NCBI RefSeq assembly: GCF_023147505.1
Contig: NZ_JAHXPB010000002.1
Coordinates: forward strand, 450,419 to 514,418
DNA from: Brevundimonas sp. EYE_349
GTDB taxonomy: Bacteria; Pseudomonadota; Alphaproteobacteria; Caulobacterales; Caulobacteraceae
Direction of reading: 5' to 3'
DNA length: 64,000 nt
Position 1 is the stretch's first letter. Each line of letters opens with the position of its first letter. This document shows positions 25,824 through 34,298 of the stretch, piece after piece. Both the position numbers and the translations under genes were made by a program. The notes below the pieces were generated by a model that was not told where the DNA came from, searched no databases, and saw nothing but the letters and a program-made list of their open reading frames with translations.

Positions 25824-26086
25824 TCAATGCCGACAAGCCAACACACCCCTTGGCGAAGGATGGATCCTACTGCTGGTCCGCAAAGATGACGGGCAAGCAA
25901 TTCGCGCACGCTCTGGGTGGACGCTTCGGCGAACATCAGCTCACCTTCCATAATTATGGTAAGTTCATCTGGGCTCGGACCGCGTGCGGCAATGCTCGTC
26001 CGCAGCTTGAACAACACGGCTCCTGGCGCCGATGTTGGCAGATTGCCCCGCAGACATGCAGGATGAAAACCTTCAAGATCAGTCAT
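25664..26086 (-). CDS. Hypothetical protein, 3' end probably fused to integrase remnant
   Basis: Starts at 26086 (MTDLEGFHPACLRG) after GGGAGCG. The first 110 residues look protein-like (DELTIIMEGELMFAEAST, LLARHLCGPAVGSILRQG, AAINSWIDESLLVFLQ). The last 25 or so residues read across the integrase remnant in a different frame and are basic and low in information. The natural C-terminus therefore seems lost. No family recognised. Confidence 0.4.
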   Translation of the reverse strand: MTDLEGFHPACLRGNLPTSAPGAVLFKLRTSIAARGPSPDELTIIMEGELMFAEASTQSVRELLARHLCGPAVGSILRQGVCWLVGIDATTSGNAEEAAINSWIDESLLVFLQPIRASLKTPVFPIPSRLTGTAIRRRPG

Positions 26087-26180
26087 ACAGCGCTCCCTGT
26101 TTGAAGACCCCATAGACAAAGGAGTCACTTTTTGCGTAATGGTCAGAATAAGAGATGTGGTTGATTTGGGGTAGACTGAC

Positions 26181-26840
26181 ATGGCGCGCCTTCCGGCTCT
26201 TATCGATGCACTTGCCGCCGCTGACGGGCGCCCGCGTCGCAGCGTCGATCATGTCGCCCGTGAGGTACGCGAGGCGGGGCTGATTCGAACCACCAAGAGG
26301 GGTCGCGGCGCGGCCGACATGACTTCGATTGATGCAGCCTACCTTATGCTTGGACTTTATGGTGCCCCGACCCCAGCCGACGCAAAGGCCGCGGCGCAGG
26401 AGTTGGCCAGTTTTAAGAACGTCGTCCCAGGAAGGGTCTATCCAGAACTGGAAGCGATCAGGGCGGCCCCCGATTTGGTGCACGCTTTGGCTGCCTTGAT
26501 CGAACTCGCGCCGCTGGTTGCGGCTCCAACCTCTCTTGCGGACACTTTTATGGAAATGTCTGGAGGGGCGCGCTTCCCCGAGCTTTTGCCGAAGGGGTGG
26601 ACAGTCCATCTGACCTTCGAGCGTCCCAATGCTTCCGTATGGCTGGGCTTGGTGCGACCAGACTCGACTGAAGAACATGGATACGATGAGATCATCTTCA
26701 TCTTCGATGGCGCGAGACCACCCGCCCCGCCGCGCGCGCCCTTCGTGAAGATCAAGACACGAGTCAACGGCGGCGTAATACGCGCGGTGCATCAAAGCCT
26801 GTTCGGCGCCGAACCTGGCTCCCGGTTGGAGAGGCGTTGA
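26181..26840 (+). CDS. Hypothetical protein, probably mobile-element cargo
   Basis: 219 residues. An N-terminal winged-helix-like part (LPALIDALAAADGRPRRSVDH, VAREVREAGLIRTTKRGRG) precedes a helical middle (TPADAKAAAQELASFKN) and a beta-rich C-terminal half (WTVHLTFERPNASVWLGLVR, YDEIIFIFDG). It resembles unnamed proteins encoded by prophage-like elements in Caulobacterales, but I cannot name a family. A GGGG ribosome site lies 11 bases before the ATG. It is divergent from the ORF at 26086, with a short AT-rich promoter gap between them. The 275-aa frame on the opposite strand is a shadow. Confidence 0.65.
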   Translation: MARLPALIDALAAADGRPRRSVDHVAREVREAGLIRTTKRGRGAADMTSIDAAYLMLGLYGAPTPADAKAAAQELASFKNVVPGRVYPELEAIRAAPDLVHALAALIELAPLVAAPTSLADTFMEMSGGARFPELLPKGWTVHLTFERPNASVWLGLVRPDSTEEHGYDEIIFIFDGARPPAPPRAPFVKIKTRVNGGVIRAVHQSLFGAEPGSRLERR

Positions 26841-26892
26841 GCGGTCGCAGCCGCCTTGCCAAAGACGAGCACTTTTGCTTCCAACACGTCGC

Positions 26893-27294
26893 TTACAGAG
26901 ATCCATAGGCCGCCACCTCCGCTGGGGTTAGCGGCTGCTCAGCCTTGCGGTGTGTAAGAAGCTGTCGCCGCGCGCCTTCGATAAGCATCGTGCCGGAAGT
27001 GTTCGCATCCCGCATGGCCTGGCGCCGCCCCATGGCTTGAACAGCCGTCAATTCGTCCTGGGATAGGTAGTGCTCTAGGGTAGCGTGGATGTGCTTGAGC
27101 GAATGCCCGGTGACGGAAGCGATCATGGGCACCGTACAGCCCGCGCGACCGAACTCGACGATCGCCGTATGGCGCAGCGTGCCTAGCTTCAACTTGCTGT
27201 TTTCGTAGCCCGTCGCTCGAGAGCGGATATAGCCAAACCGAGCACTGATTTCCCGCCCGAACGGCTTCCCACCCTCCCCCAGCCGTCGCAGCAT
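26893..27294 (-). pseudogene. Second tyrosine recombinase, C-terminal remnant
   Basis: The end of a different site-specific integrase: KPFGREISARFGYIRSRATG, then the catalytic box LGTLRHTAIVEFGRAGC, then IASVTGHSLKHIHATLEHYL with the Tyr nucleophile, then a 70-residue tail. The N-terminal two thirds are absent. The frame runs open to 27369, but the codons before about 27290 overlap the DUF411 leader on the other strand and do not look like integrase. The break therefore marks the right edge of the scarred zone. Confidence 0.75.
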
Positions 27295-27310
27295 TCTGTC
27301 TGGCGGGCTG

Positions 27311-27733
27311 GTGCTTTGTGGCGTCGTCGTCGGATCCGGAGCGATGGCCCAGACGCGACGAAACATCACGGTCTACAAGACGCCCTGGTGCGGTTGCTGC
27401 GGCCTTTGGGTCGGTCATCTGCGCCAGGCCGGCTGGACGGCCCGTGTCATCGATGTCGAGGACCTCGCCCCCGTCCGGGCGCGCCACGGGGTGCCGGACA
27501 GGCTCGCCTCCTGCCATACCGGCGTCGTCGGCCGCTACGCCATCGAGGGTCATGTGCCGGCCGCCGATATCGATCGGCTGATCAGGGAGGCGCCCGCTGG
27601 GCGCGCCCTGGTGGTTCCCGGCATGCCCGCCGGCTCGCCTGGGATGGAATCCGCCGGACGTGAGCCCTACGTCTCCCTGCTGTTGCTCGCCGATGGTCGG
27701 ACCCGGGTGTACGGCCGTCATAACGGGGGGTGA
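27311..27733 (+). CDS. DUF411 metal-binding protein, start region disturbed
   Basis: A 140-aa exported protein of the DUF411 family, often found with copper resistance genes. The core is ITVYKTPWCGCCGLWVGHLR with CGCC as a likely metal site, then SCHTGVVGRYAIEGHVPA and GMPAGSPGME. GTG at 27311 gives only MLCGVVVGSGAMAQ as leader. The same frame upstream reads SRRSILSGGLVLCGVVVGSG, a complete-looking signal peptide with no ATG, GTG or TTG in front. The native start was probably removed at the junction with the integrase remnant, leaving GTG as a poor substitute. Function: periplasmic copper handling, by family association. Confidence 0.8.
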   Translation: MLCGVVVGSGAMAQTRRNITVYKTPWCGCCGLWVGHLRQAGWTARVIDVEDLAPVRARHGVPDRLASCHTGVVGRYAIEGHVPAADIDRLIREAPAGRALVVPGMPAGSPGMESAGREPYVSLLLLADGRTRVYGRHNGG

Positions 27734-27789
27734 CTTTCGGCGGGTGTGGCCGGGCGACCGGCACTCGGCGCACACCCGGCCGAAACCGT

Positions 27790-29010
27790 TCAGGCGGCGG
27801 GGAGCAGTTCGGTCTCAACCTCCGCGCCCCGGACGAGCATCAGATCGACAGGGCAGCGGTCCGCCATCTCCAGCAACCGGGCGCGCTGCGTCTCGTCCAG
27901 CGCGCCTTCAAGGGTGATGGCGCGTTTGAAGACGTCGGCCGGCGTCTGGTCCCGCCGTTTCGAGTGCACGACGCGAACGGCGGCCCGTTTCAGCGGCCAT
28001 CCCTTCCGGGCGGCGTACATACGCATGGTCATCACACTGCAGGCGCCCAGACCCGCCGAAACGAGTTCGAACGGCGATGGACCACTGCCCAGGCCGCCCA
28101 GGCTCACCGGTTCGTCGGCGAGGAAGGCATGAGGCCCGGCGCGAACCCGGGTCTGATAGGCGCCGCCGCCCGTCTCCTCGACGAGGACGCCAGCCAAGTC
28201 GCCCTCGTCTCCCGTCAGGTCGGGCTCGAGCGCCGGAAGGTAGCGCGACGCCCAGCAGGCGATGACGCCGGCGACATAGTCGGCGTCCGTCTGGCGGGTG
28301 AGCAGGTGATCGGCGTCGTCCAGGGAAATGAAGCTCTTGGGATGTCTGGCCGCCACGAATATGGCGGAAGCGTTGTCGATGCTGACGACCTCGTCCAGCG
28401 GCGCATGCATCACCAGCAGCGCGCGTTTCAGACGGCTGACGGCATCCAGAGGCGAGTGGGTCCTGACGTCGTCGACGAAGCTCTGGCCGATCCGGTACGG
28501 TCGACCGCCGAGCGTCACCTCGGCCTCCCCTTCGCTTTCGATCCGCTTCAGATCCTCTTCTGACACATGGGTCAGTACATGGGCCGCGTCGGCGGGCGCC
28601 CCTATGGTGGCGATGGCCCGCACCTGGGGCAGATGTTCGGCGGCGGCCAGCACCGCCAGGCCGCCCAGGCTGTGACCGACCAGAAGATTCGGCGTCATGC
28701 CGGCCGCTTCCATGGCTCCGCTGGCCGCGATCAGATCCTGCACGTCGGCGGCGAAGCTCGCGTCAGCGACCTGGCCGTCCCGATCACCCGCCCCGGCGAA
28801 GTTGAAACGCAGGACGCCTACCCCGCTTCGCGCCAGCGCCCGAGACAGCCGCACCGCGGCCAGACCGTCCTGACCACAGCTGAAGCAATGCGCGACGATG
28901 GCCCAGCCTCGCAGCGTCGCCTGCGGCCGCTCGATCACGCCGACGATCCTGCGCCCGTCCCCCAGTCCGAACTCGAACTCCTTGTCTCCGCTCATTCGCA
29001 TGTTCTCCAT
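27790..29010 (-). CDS. Bifunctional alpha/beta-hydrolase and OsmC-family protein
   Basis: A 406-aa natural fusion. Residues 20-255 form an alpha/beta hydrolase with the elbow GHSLGG (S114), an Asp in HAPLDEVV and a His in DDADHLL. Residues 275-400 form an OsmC/Ohr-like domain with two conserved cysteines (GLGACSVMTM and ADRCPVDLML) that in the family reduce organic hydroperoxides. The pairing is widespread in proteobacteria, with unknown substrate. GGAG at 29002-29005 suggests ATG at 28995 or 29001 as the real start rather than 29010. It directly follows the DMT transporter gene and closes a three-gene operon headed by the TPR gene. Confidence 0.88.
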   Translation of the reverse strand: MENMRMSGDKEFEFGLGDGRRIVGVIERPQATLRGWAIVAHCFSCGQDGLAAVRLSRALARSGVGVLRFNFAGAGDRDGQVADASFAADVQDLIAASGAMEAAGMTPNLLVGHSLGGLAVLAAAEHLPQVRAIATIGAPADAAHVLTHVSEEDLKRIESEGEAEVTLGGRPYRIGQSFVDDVRTHSPLDAVSRLKRALLVMHAPLDEVVSIDNASAIFVAARHPKSFISLDDADHLLTRQTDADYVAGVIACWASRYLPALEPDLTGDEGDLAGVLVEETGGGAYQTRVRAGPHAFLADEPVSLGGLGSGPSPFELVSAGLGACSVMTMRMYAARKGWPLKRAAVRVVHSKRRDQTPADVFKRAITLEGALDETQRARLLEMADRCPVDLMLVRGAEVETELLPAA

Positions 29011-30075
29011 TCATGGGTCCAATCGGCGCGGGCCGCTCGGGATGATGCGGCCCAGCCTACAGTGTTCCGCCGCGGCAGGGTCAAGCGACGCGTCGTCGGG
29101 CTTCACATCAGGCGGCCGCCTCGGTCTCTGTCGGCCGTCCCGGAGGGTCAGCCAGACGCCGCCGGCGCAGACCAGCAGCAACAGCAGGCTGAATGCGCCC
29201 GGCGCGGCTTCCCAGCCGAGCCCCCACTCCCCCATGCGGACGAGGAACGGCACCGCCAGCATCAGCGAGGCTGTGAAGAGCGCCCCCTTCCGCAGGATGA
29301 GCCTGTGCAGGATGAGGAAGACCGGCGCCGTCAGCCCCGCGCCCAGACCTGCGATGGCGGCCCAGTCTGAAGGCGCGACGCCGACGAGCGGGACGAAGAG
29401 AACGACCGTCACGGCCAGCATGGCGGCGCCGGCCCCGGTAATGGCCGGCAAGGCCGAGAAGGCGGACAGGTCCGCCATGCGCGCGCGGAAGACGTAGCCA
29501 TAGAGGGCGTAGGACGCTGTTCCGCCGAACACGAGCAGGGCGCCGCCGATGAGGTGCAGCCCCTCCGCCCCGGCATGACCCTCGCTTGCGGGCATGTCTG
29601 AGATCGCATAGGCCAGCGCGCCGCCCAGGGCGAGACAGGCTCCCAGCACCTTGTTGCGGGTGACCCGTTCCCCAAAGGCGACGGCGCCGATCACGAATGT
29701 GAGGCTCGGCAGAAGCGAGATGATCAGACCGGTGCGGGAGGGGCCGATGAACGCCGCGCCGAGCATGGTTCCGGCATAGTAGAGGAAGAAGCCCAGCAGT
29801 CCGAGCAGAGCGACTGTTCCGCCGCGTCGCGCCGCAATCCGCGCCTCGGAACGGCTCCGAGCGGAAAACAGCACGATCGCGGCAAAGACGATGAAGCTGG
29901 CCCCTGTGCGGCCGGCGGCCACCAGCAGCGGCGACACGCCCGAAACGAGGTAGCCGACGAGCAGCCAGCTCGCCGACAGAAGCAGAACGAGCGTGACCGA
30001 GAGGATCGGCGTCGTCAGCGCGGTGCGCGAGGCGGCGACCAGGCGAGTCCCGTTCCACATCCTGCTTCCCTTCAT
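29011..30075 (-). CDS. EamA/DMT-family transporter
   Basis: A 354-aa membrane protein with ten predicted helices in two EamA repeats (LVGYLVSGVSPLLVAAGRTG, IGPSRTGLIISLLPSLTFVI; then a repeat beginning near 190). The start at 30075 has a strong GGAGGAGG site; the longer frame to 30132 is discarded. DMT proteins export small metabolites. The substrate is unknown. It sits between the TPR and hydrolase-OsmC genes on one strand. The 160-base gap to the TPR gene shows no terminator. Confidence 0.85.
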   Translation of the reverse strand: MKGSRMWNGTRLVAASRTALTTPILSVTLVLLLSASWLLVGYLVSGVSPLLVAAGRTGASFIVFAAIVLFSARSRSEARIAARRGGTVALLGLLGFFLYYAGTMLGAAFIGPSRTGLIISLLPSLTFVIGAVAFGERVTRNKVLGACLALGGALAYAISDMPASEGHAGAEGLHLIGGALLVFGGTASYALYGYVFRARMADLSAFSALPAITGAGAAMLAVTVVLFVPLVGVAPSDWAAIAGLGAGLTAPVFLILHRLILRKGALFTASLMLAVPFLVRMGEWGLGWEAAPGAFSLLLLLVCAGGVWLTLRDGRQRPRRPPDVKPDDASLDPAAAEHCRLGRIIPSGPRRLDP

Positions 30076-30237
30076 CGCCTCCTCCAATCGCCGACGAGCA
30101 AGGCTCCCCAGCCCGCCGGCGGCGTCCGGCAAGCCCGTGACGGATCAGAGGAAGACGCAGGTGATCCGGACATCGCACGCAGCGCGCCAGGCCCGGACGG
30201 CGCCGGCACGGTCAGGCCGGTCGAGCATCCGGTCCCG

Positions 30238-31920
30238 TCAGTCGGCCTCGTTCTCAAAGGCGCTCAGGCGACAGAAACAGGCTGCGGCGATCTTGATGTC
30301 GGCCGAAGCCACGGCGATGTCGCGCTGGAGGACGATCTCCCGGGCCTCGTCGTGCCGGCCGAGTTTCGTCAGACACTCGTAGAGGCCGTGCAGGCTCCAG
30401 ACGTTGTTCGGTCGGATCCGCCGCCTGCCCAGCTTGCGCTCCAGCCCGAGGTCGATCCTGTGCTGTTCGGCAGCTTCGGCGTGCCGCCCCTGCTCGGTCA
30501 GCAGGGCGCAATAGGCGTGGCGGACGGGCTGCAGCCAGGCCGGAGGGTCGCTGTAGGGCAGCGTGTCCTCGAGGGCGATCGCCTCGCGCAACAGCGAGAA
30601 CGCCTCCTCGATATTTCCCTTCCTGTATTCCAGTTCCCCGTCGAGCATCTTGCGCGCAATAGCGAGCGCCTGGAGCTCCGGCACGGGAATGGAGTTGAAA
30701 CGGCTGTCCGGCACCGCGGCGACGGCGTCGATGAATTTCTCCCGTTCCGCCTCGGCTTCCGGCACGCGCCGCAGGGCCGCGAAAGCGATGCCGCGGGCAT
30801 AGTGGATCATCGCCGTGGTCGAACAATAAAGTTCGCGGTCCGTCGGAAATTCCAAATCGAGGATGTCCTGCCAGCGCCCGAAGCGAATGAGAACATGCGG
30901 AAGCGTGGTGCCGTGCGCCTCGAGCAAATCCGCCATCGGCGGACTCTGGATGCCGAGCAGTTGCGGCGTCAGGACTTCCTTCAGCCGGTTCGCCATGAAC
31001 AACGCCTCACGCGAACGGCCCGCCATCATCGCGCCATAGGCGCCGACCATCAGGTTGTGGACGCGATAGACGTTGTACCAGGCGCCGACTTCGGTCTCGT
31101 GACCGAAATAGCGTTCATCCGCCTCGACCGCATCGAGGTTGGAATCGATCACCCGGCGCCAGTCGCCGCAGGCGTTGTCGATGTGGGTGGACATATGCGC
31201 CAGATGGGCGCCGTCCCGCGACAGGCGACGCAGACGGTCGGCGGCCGGAAGCGCGATCTCGGGCCACGGCGACATCTCCATCAGGTGGATATAGAGATGG
31301 TTCAGGACCGGATGCCGGTCGCCCCCGGGACGCGGCAGGGCGTCCTCGATCACCGCCCGGGCCTCCAGCGTGCCCGGTCCGATCGGTTCTCCCGTATCGA
31401 GATCCCACAGAGCCCGCGGACTGAGACAGATCAAGGCGTCCCCGAACAGCGCCGCCGCGTCGATGTCGTCAGAGAACTGCTGATAAAAGACCCGCATGGC
31501 GTCCGCGTAGGCGCGGTTCAGGCGATCGAATTCCTCCGGGTCGCGGGTCGCCTGTTCGGGAAAGCGTGGTCCAAGCGCCGCGATCAGGGCCTTTTCGAAG
31601 GCGGTGCCGTTGCGGGCGACCGCTTCGCGAGCGCGTTCAAGCGCGCCACGGCCGATCGTCACGGCCTTCTGCATGTCCTCGGCGTCGAAAAGCCGCCAAG
31701 CCTTGTTGTAGTTCGGGCCCGTGCCGAAGGCGACGCCCCAGTGCGCCATGGCGCAGTCGGGATCGTAGTCGAGCGCCTTTTCGAAGCAGCGGACCGCTTC
31801 CTCGGGATTGAAGCAGTAGGCCCAGGCCAGCCCCCGATCAAACCAGAGTTGCGCCTGTGGCGAGGTGGTCGTCACATCGCGACGGAAGTCGCCAAGGTCG
31901 TAATAGTCGTCTTTCATCAT
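30238..31920 (-). CDS. TPR-repeat protein of unknown function
   Basis: A 560-aa soluble protein. A first TPR pair is clear at 20-65 (AQLWFDRGLAWAYCFNPEEA, CFEKALDYDPDCAMAHWGVA), and helical repeats continue to the C-terminus (YRKGNIEEAFSLLREAIALE, EQGRHAEAAEQHRIDLGLER). The middle contains an HLAHMSTHID segment with clustered His residues. No signal peptide. The TGAATA-N2-TATTCA operator lies about 60 bases upstream, matching the core in front of the zinc-type CDF gene, which suggests control by the same metal sensor. No enzymatic motif recognised. Confidence 0.75.
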   Translation of the reverse strand: MMKDDYYDLGDFRRDVTTTSPQAQLWFDRGLAWAYCFNPEEAVRCFEKALDYDPDCAMAHWGVAFGTGPNYNKAWRLFDAEDMQKAVTIGRGALERAREAVARNGTAFEKALIAALGPRFPEQATRDPEEFDRLNRAYADAMRVFYQQFSDDIDAAALFGDALICLSPRALWDLDTGEPIGPGTLEARAVIEDALPRPGGDRHPVLNHLYIHLMEMSPWPEIALPAADRLRRLSRDGAHLAHMSTHIDNACGDWRRVIDSNLDAVEADERYFGHETEVGAWYNVYRVHNLMVGAYGAMMAGRSREALFMANRLKEVLTPQLLGIQSPPMADLLEAHGTTLPHVLIRFGRWQDILDLEFPTDRELYCSTTAMIHYARGIAFAALRRVPEAEAEREKFIDAVAAVPDSRFNSIPVPELQALAIARKMLDGELEYRKGNIEEAFSLLREAIALEDTLPYSDPPAWLQPVRHAYCALLTEQGRHAEAAEQHRIDLGLERKLGRRRIRPNNVWSLHGLYECLTKLGRHDEAREIVLQRDIAVASADIKIAAACFCRLSAFENEAD

Positions 31921-31981
31921 CCATGCTCCGCTGGCCAGGGCCGATCTGGGAACCCGACCGCCAAGGCTATAAGTTAATACC

Positions 31982-31995
31982 TGAATACATATTCA
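31982..31995. promoter_or_regulatory. Probable ArsR/SmtB-type operator before the TPR operon
   Basis: TGAATA-CA-TATTCA, a perfect 6-2-6 inverted repeat in an AT-rich patch about 60 bases before the TPR gene start. The same core with a CG centre lies inside the 38-bp palindrome at 47773-47810. SmtB-class repressors bind such 6-2-6 or 12-2-12 dyads, and an SmtB-type gene lies at 37733. Confidence 0.5.
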
Positions 31996-32054
31996 TATAT
32001 CATGTTTCAAGCGCAGATCGCGGGATTCCGGCCGTGTCGATCCATGCGATCCGC

Positions 32055-32552
32055 CTAGAGCGGCACGGCGGTGGTGTATTTCACCTGGCTGAGCGCGAAG
32101 TGGGAGGCGGCGGTCGCCACATTCGGATGGTTCAGCAGATCGCACATCAGGAAGCGTTCGTAACCGGCGACGTCTGCGGCCACGATCCGCAGAAGGTAGT
32201 CCCATTCCCCGGACATGGAATGGGCCTCCATGACGTCCGGCCGGGTGGCGAGGTAGGCCTCGAAGGCGGTCCTGTCTGCCGGGGCGTGCGACCGCATCCT
32301 GACCTGGCACATCACGTTCACGCCCCGGCCGACCCTTTCGGCATCGACCAGTCGCACGGCTCCCTTCAGAATTCCCGCCTCTTCCAGCGCCCGGATCCGG
32401 CGCCAGCACGACGCCGGAGACGATCCGGCGAGCTCCGCCAGGGCCACATGGCTCAGGCCGGCGTCGCCCTGCAAGGCGCGCAACAGCCGACGATCGACAT
32501 CATCCAGCACTCTTTCTTTCATGAACTCGTCCATTCTGGAATTGGATTTCAT
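32055..32552 (-). CDS. Lrp/AsnC-family transcriptional regulator
   Basis: About 165 residues. A winged helix at the N-terminus (VLDDVDRRLLRALQGDAGLS, ELAGSSPASCWRRIRALEEA) is followed by a RAM ligand-binding domain (EWDYLLRIVAADVAGYERFL). The start is uncertain: ATGs at 32552, 32534 and 32522 are all in frame and none has a strong ribosome site. It is divergent from hppD, so it probably senses an aromatic amino acid or derivative and controls tyrosine breakdown. The effector is not shown. Confidence 0.87.
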   Translation of the reverse strand: MKSNSRMDEFMKERVLDDVDRRLLRALQGDAGLSHVALAELAGSSPASCWRRIRALEEAGILKGAVRLVDAERVGRGVNVMCQVRMRSHAPADRTAFEAYLATRPDVMEAHSMSGEWDYLLRIVAADVAGYERFLMCDLLNHPNVATAASHFALSQVKYTTAVPL

Positions 32553-32714
32553 ATCACGCTCAAATTCGAGCCGCTTTGAAAGGCGATCCTCGCCTATCCG
32601 GTCTACAATGACCACGATGGCGCAGCCTCCTCGCGAGCTCTGGCCTCACCTCCCTCGCGCGCGCCTGCGCCATCTGTCACAGGCGCGCCGTCAAAGAATG
32701 CCGGAGACACCCCC

Positions 32715-33785
32715 ATGAGCATCACCCCCGAGAACCCCATTGGTCTGGACGGCTTCGAATTCGTGGAATTCACCAGCCCCGATCCCGAGGCGATGACCAC
32801 CTTGATCGAACGCCTCGGCTTCGTCGCCACACACCGTCACCCGACGAAGGCGGTGGTTCGCTACAAGCAGGGGCGCACCAATCTGCTCGTCAACAGCGAA
32901 GCGACCGGACAGGCGGCTGCGTTCCGGGCGCTGCACGGGCCTTCAGCCAGCGGTATGGCCTTCCGCGTGGCCAACGCTCGCCAGGCCTATGATCTGGCCC
33001 TGTCGCGCGGTGCGCGCGCCGCCGACGCCGCCGCCGGCGCGCTCGGCGCTGACGCCATGGTGCTGGAAGGCATCGGCGGCTCCTACCTCTATCTCGTCGA
33101 CCGCCACGGCGCAGCCGGGTCGCTGTACGACGATTGGACCGAGATCGACGGATGGCGCGAGGCCGAGGCCGCAAACAGCGTCGGCCTCGATATCCTGGAT
33201 CACCTCACCCACAACGTCCGTCGGGGCCAGATGCGGACCTGGTCCGGCTTCTACAACCAGATTTTCGGCTTCGAGGAGCAGAAGTATTTCAACATCAAGG
33301 GCCAGGCCACCAGCCTCATCTCCCAGGCGATGATCGCGCCGGACAAGGCCATCCGCATTCCGCTGAACGAGAGCGAGGACGACCAGTCCCAGATCGAGGA
33401 GTTTATCCGTGAATACAACGGCGAGGGCATCCAGCACCTGGCCATGACCACGGATAACATCTACGAAACCGTCGAAGCCCTGCGCGCCCGTGGCGTACGA
33501 TTGCAGGACACGATCGAGACCTATTACGAACTGGTCGACAAGCGGGTGCCCGGCCACGGCGAGGATCTGGAGCGGCTGAAGGCGAACCGCATCCTCATCG
33601 ACGGAAACGTCGGCGAGGAAGGCATTCTGCTGCAGATATTCACCGAGAATCTGTTCGGACCCATCTTCTTCGAAATCATCCAGCGCAAGGGCAACGAAGG
33701 GTTCGGCAACGGCAACTTCCAGGCCCTGTTCGAATCGATCGAGCTCGACCAGATCCGGCGCGGGGTGATCAAGGTCGACGCCTGA
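32715..33785 (+). CDS. hppD: 4-hydroxyphenylpyruvate dioxygenase
   Basis: A 356-aa Fe(II) enzyme converting 4-hydroxyphenylpyruvate to homogentisate in tyrosine catabolism. It has two vicinal-oxygen-chelate halves. The iron ligands are visible: H163 in LDHLTHNV, H241 in GIQHLAM and E320 in GPIFFEIIQRKGNEGFG, with the Phe-rich C-terminal gate (FQALFESIELDQ). HppD uses ferrous iron; here it sits, with its Lrp regulator, inside a metal-resistance region and without homogentisate dioxygenase. A redox-pigment role (pyomelanin from homogentisate) is possible but is inference. Confidence 0.96.
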   Translation: MSITPENPIGLDGFEFVEFTSPDPEAMTTLIERLGFVATHRHPTKAVVRYKQGRTNLLVNSEATGQAAAFRALHGPSASGMAFRVANARQAYDLALSRGARAADAAAGALGADAMVLEGIGGSYLYLVDRHGAAGSLYDDWTEIDGWREAEAANSVGLDILDHLTHNVRRGQMRTWSGFYNQIFGFEEQKYFNIKGQATSLISQAMIAPDKAIRIPLNESEDDQSQIEEFIREYNGEGIQHLAMTTDNIYETVEALRARGVRLQDTIETYYELVDKRVPGHGEDLERLKANRILIDGNVGEEGILLQIFTENLFGPIFFEIIQRKGNEGFGNGNFQALFESIELDQIRRGVIKVDA

Positions 33786-33793
33786 CCCGGCGC

Positions 33794-33822
33794 GGGGGTC
33801 GGATGCATATCATCCGACCCCC
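33794..33822. terminator. Bidirectional terminator between hppD and cueR
   Basis: GGGGGTCGGATG and CATCCGACCCCC form a perfect 12-pair stem with a five-base loop (CATAT), placed between the convergent stops of hppD (33785) and cueR (33831). There is no long T-run on either side, as is common in GC-rich genomes. Confidence 0.75.
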
Positions 33823-33830
33823 GTCATCGC

Positions 33831-34283
33831 TCAGACGCGCGACTTCAGTTGACCGACCCCGCCGGCCGACCGGACACCGGTCGGCGGCGCTTCCGAGGTT
33901 TCTTCCAGATCCATTAGGATCGGACAGTCGGGGCGATTATCGCCCGCGCAACAGGCGATCAGCGTCTGCAGGGTTTCCGACATCTGCCTGAGGCTGGCGA
34001 TTCGCGCATTGAGCACCGCGATATGCGCGCTGGCGATGCGTTTTACATCAGCACTTTGACGCGACCGGTCGTTCCACAGACTCAGCAGGTCCTGAATCTC
34101 AGCGACGGAAAAACCGAGGTCGCGGGCGCGCCGGATGAACCGGAACCGGTGCACGTCCGCGTCCGAATAGTCGCGATAGCCCGACTCCTTTCTGTCCGCC
34201 ACCGGGATCAGTCCGGTCTGCTCATAGTAGCGGATCATCTTGGCGGATACGCCGGAAGCCTTAGCTGCCTGACCGATATTCAT
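33831..34283 (-). CDS. cueR: Copper-responsive MerR-family activator CueR
   Basis: A 150-aa MerR protein. Winged helix MNIGQAAKASGVSAKMIRYY, a dimerisation helix, then the metal loop CCAGDNRPDCPIL. C112 and C120 and the selectivity residue S77 fall at the same numbers as in E. coli CueR, which favours Cu(I)/Ag(I)/Au(I) over divalent ions. It activates promoters with over-long 19-bp spacers by untwisting DNA; five such promoters are present in the window. It lies just downstream of the CopA ATPase gene (15-base gap) and is probably co-transcribed, giving positive feedback. Confidence 0.94.
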   Translation of the reverse strand: MNIGQAAKASGVSAKMIRYYEQTGLIPVADRKESGYRDYSDADVHRFRFIRRARDLGFSVAEIQDLLSLWNDRSRQSADVKRIASAHIAVLNARIASLRQMSETLQTLIACCAGDNRPDCPILMDLEETSEAPPTGVRSAGGVGQLKSRV

Positions 34284-34298
34284 ACTGATCTCTCCTAT

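Noticed and set aside
26079..26906. A 275-aa frame on the minus strand over the hypothetical gene at 26181
   Set aside because: The plus-strand product has alternating helical and beta segments and a ribosome site; the minus frame is rich in Arg, Ser, Gly and Cys without pattern.
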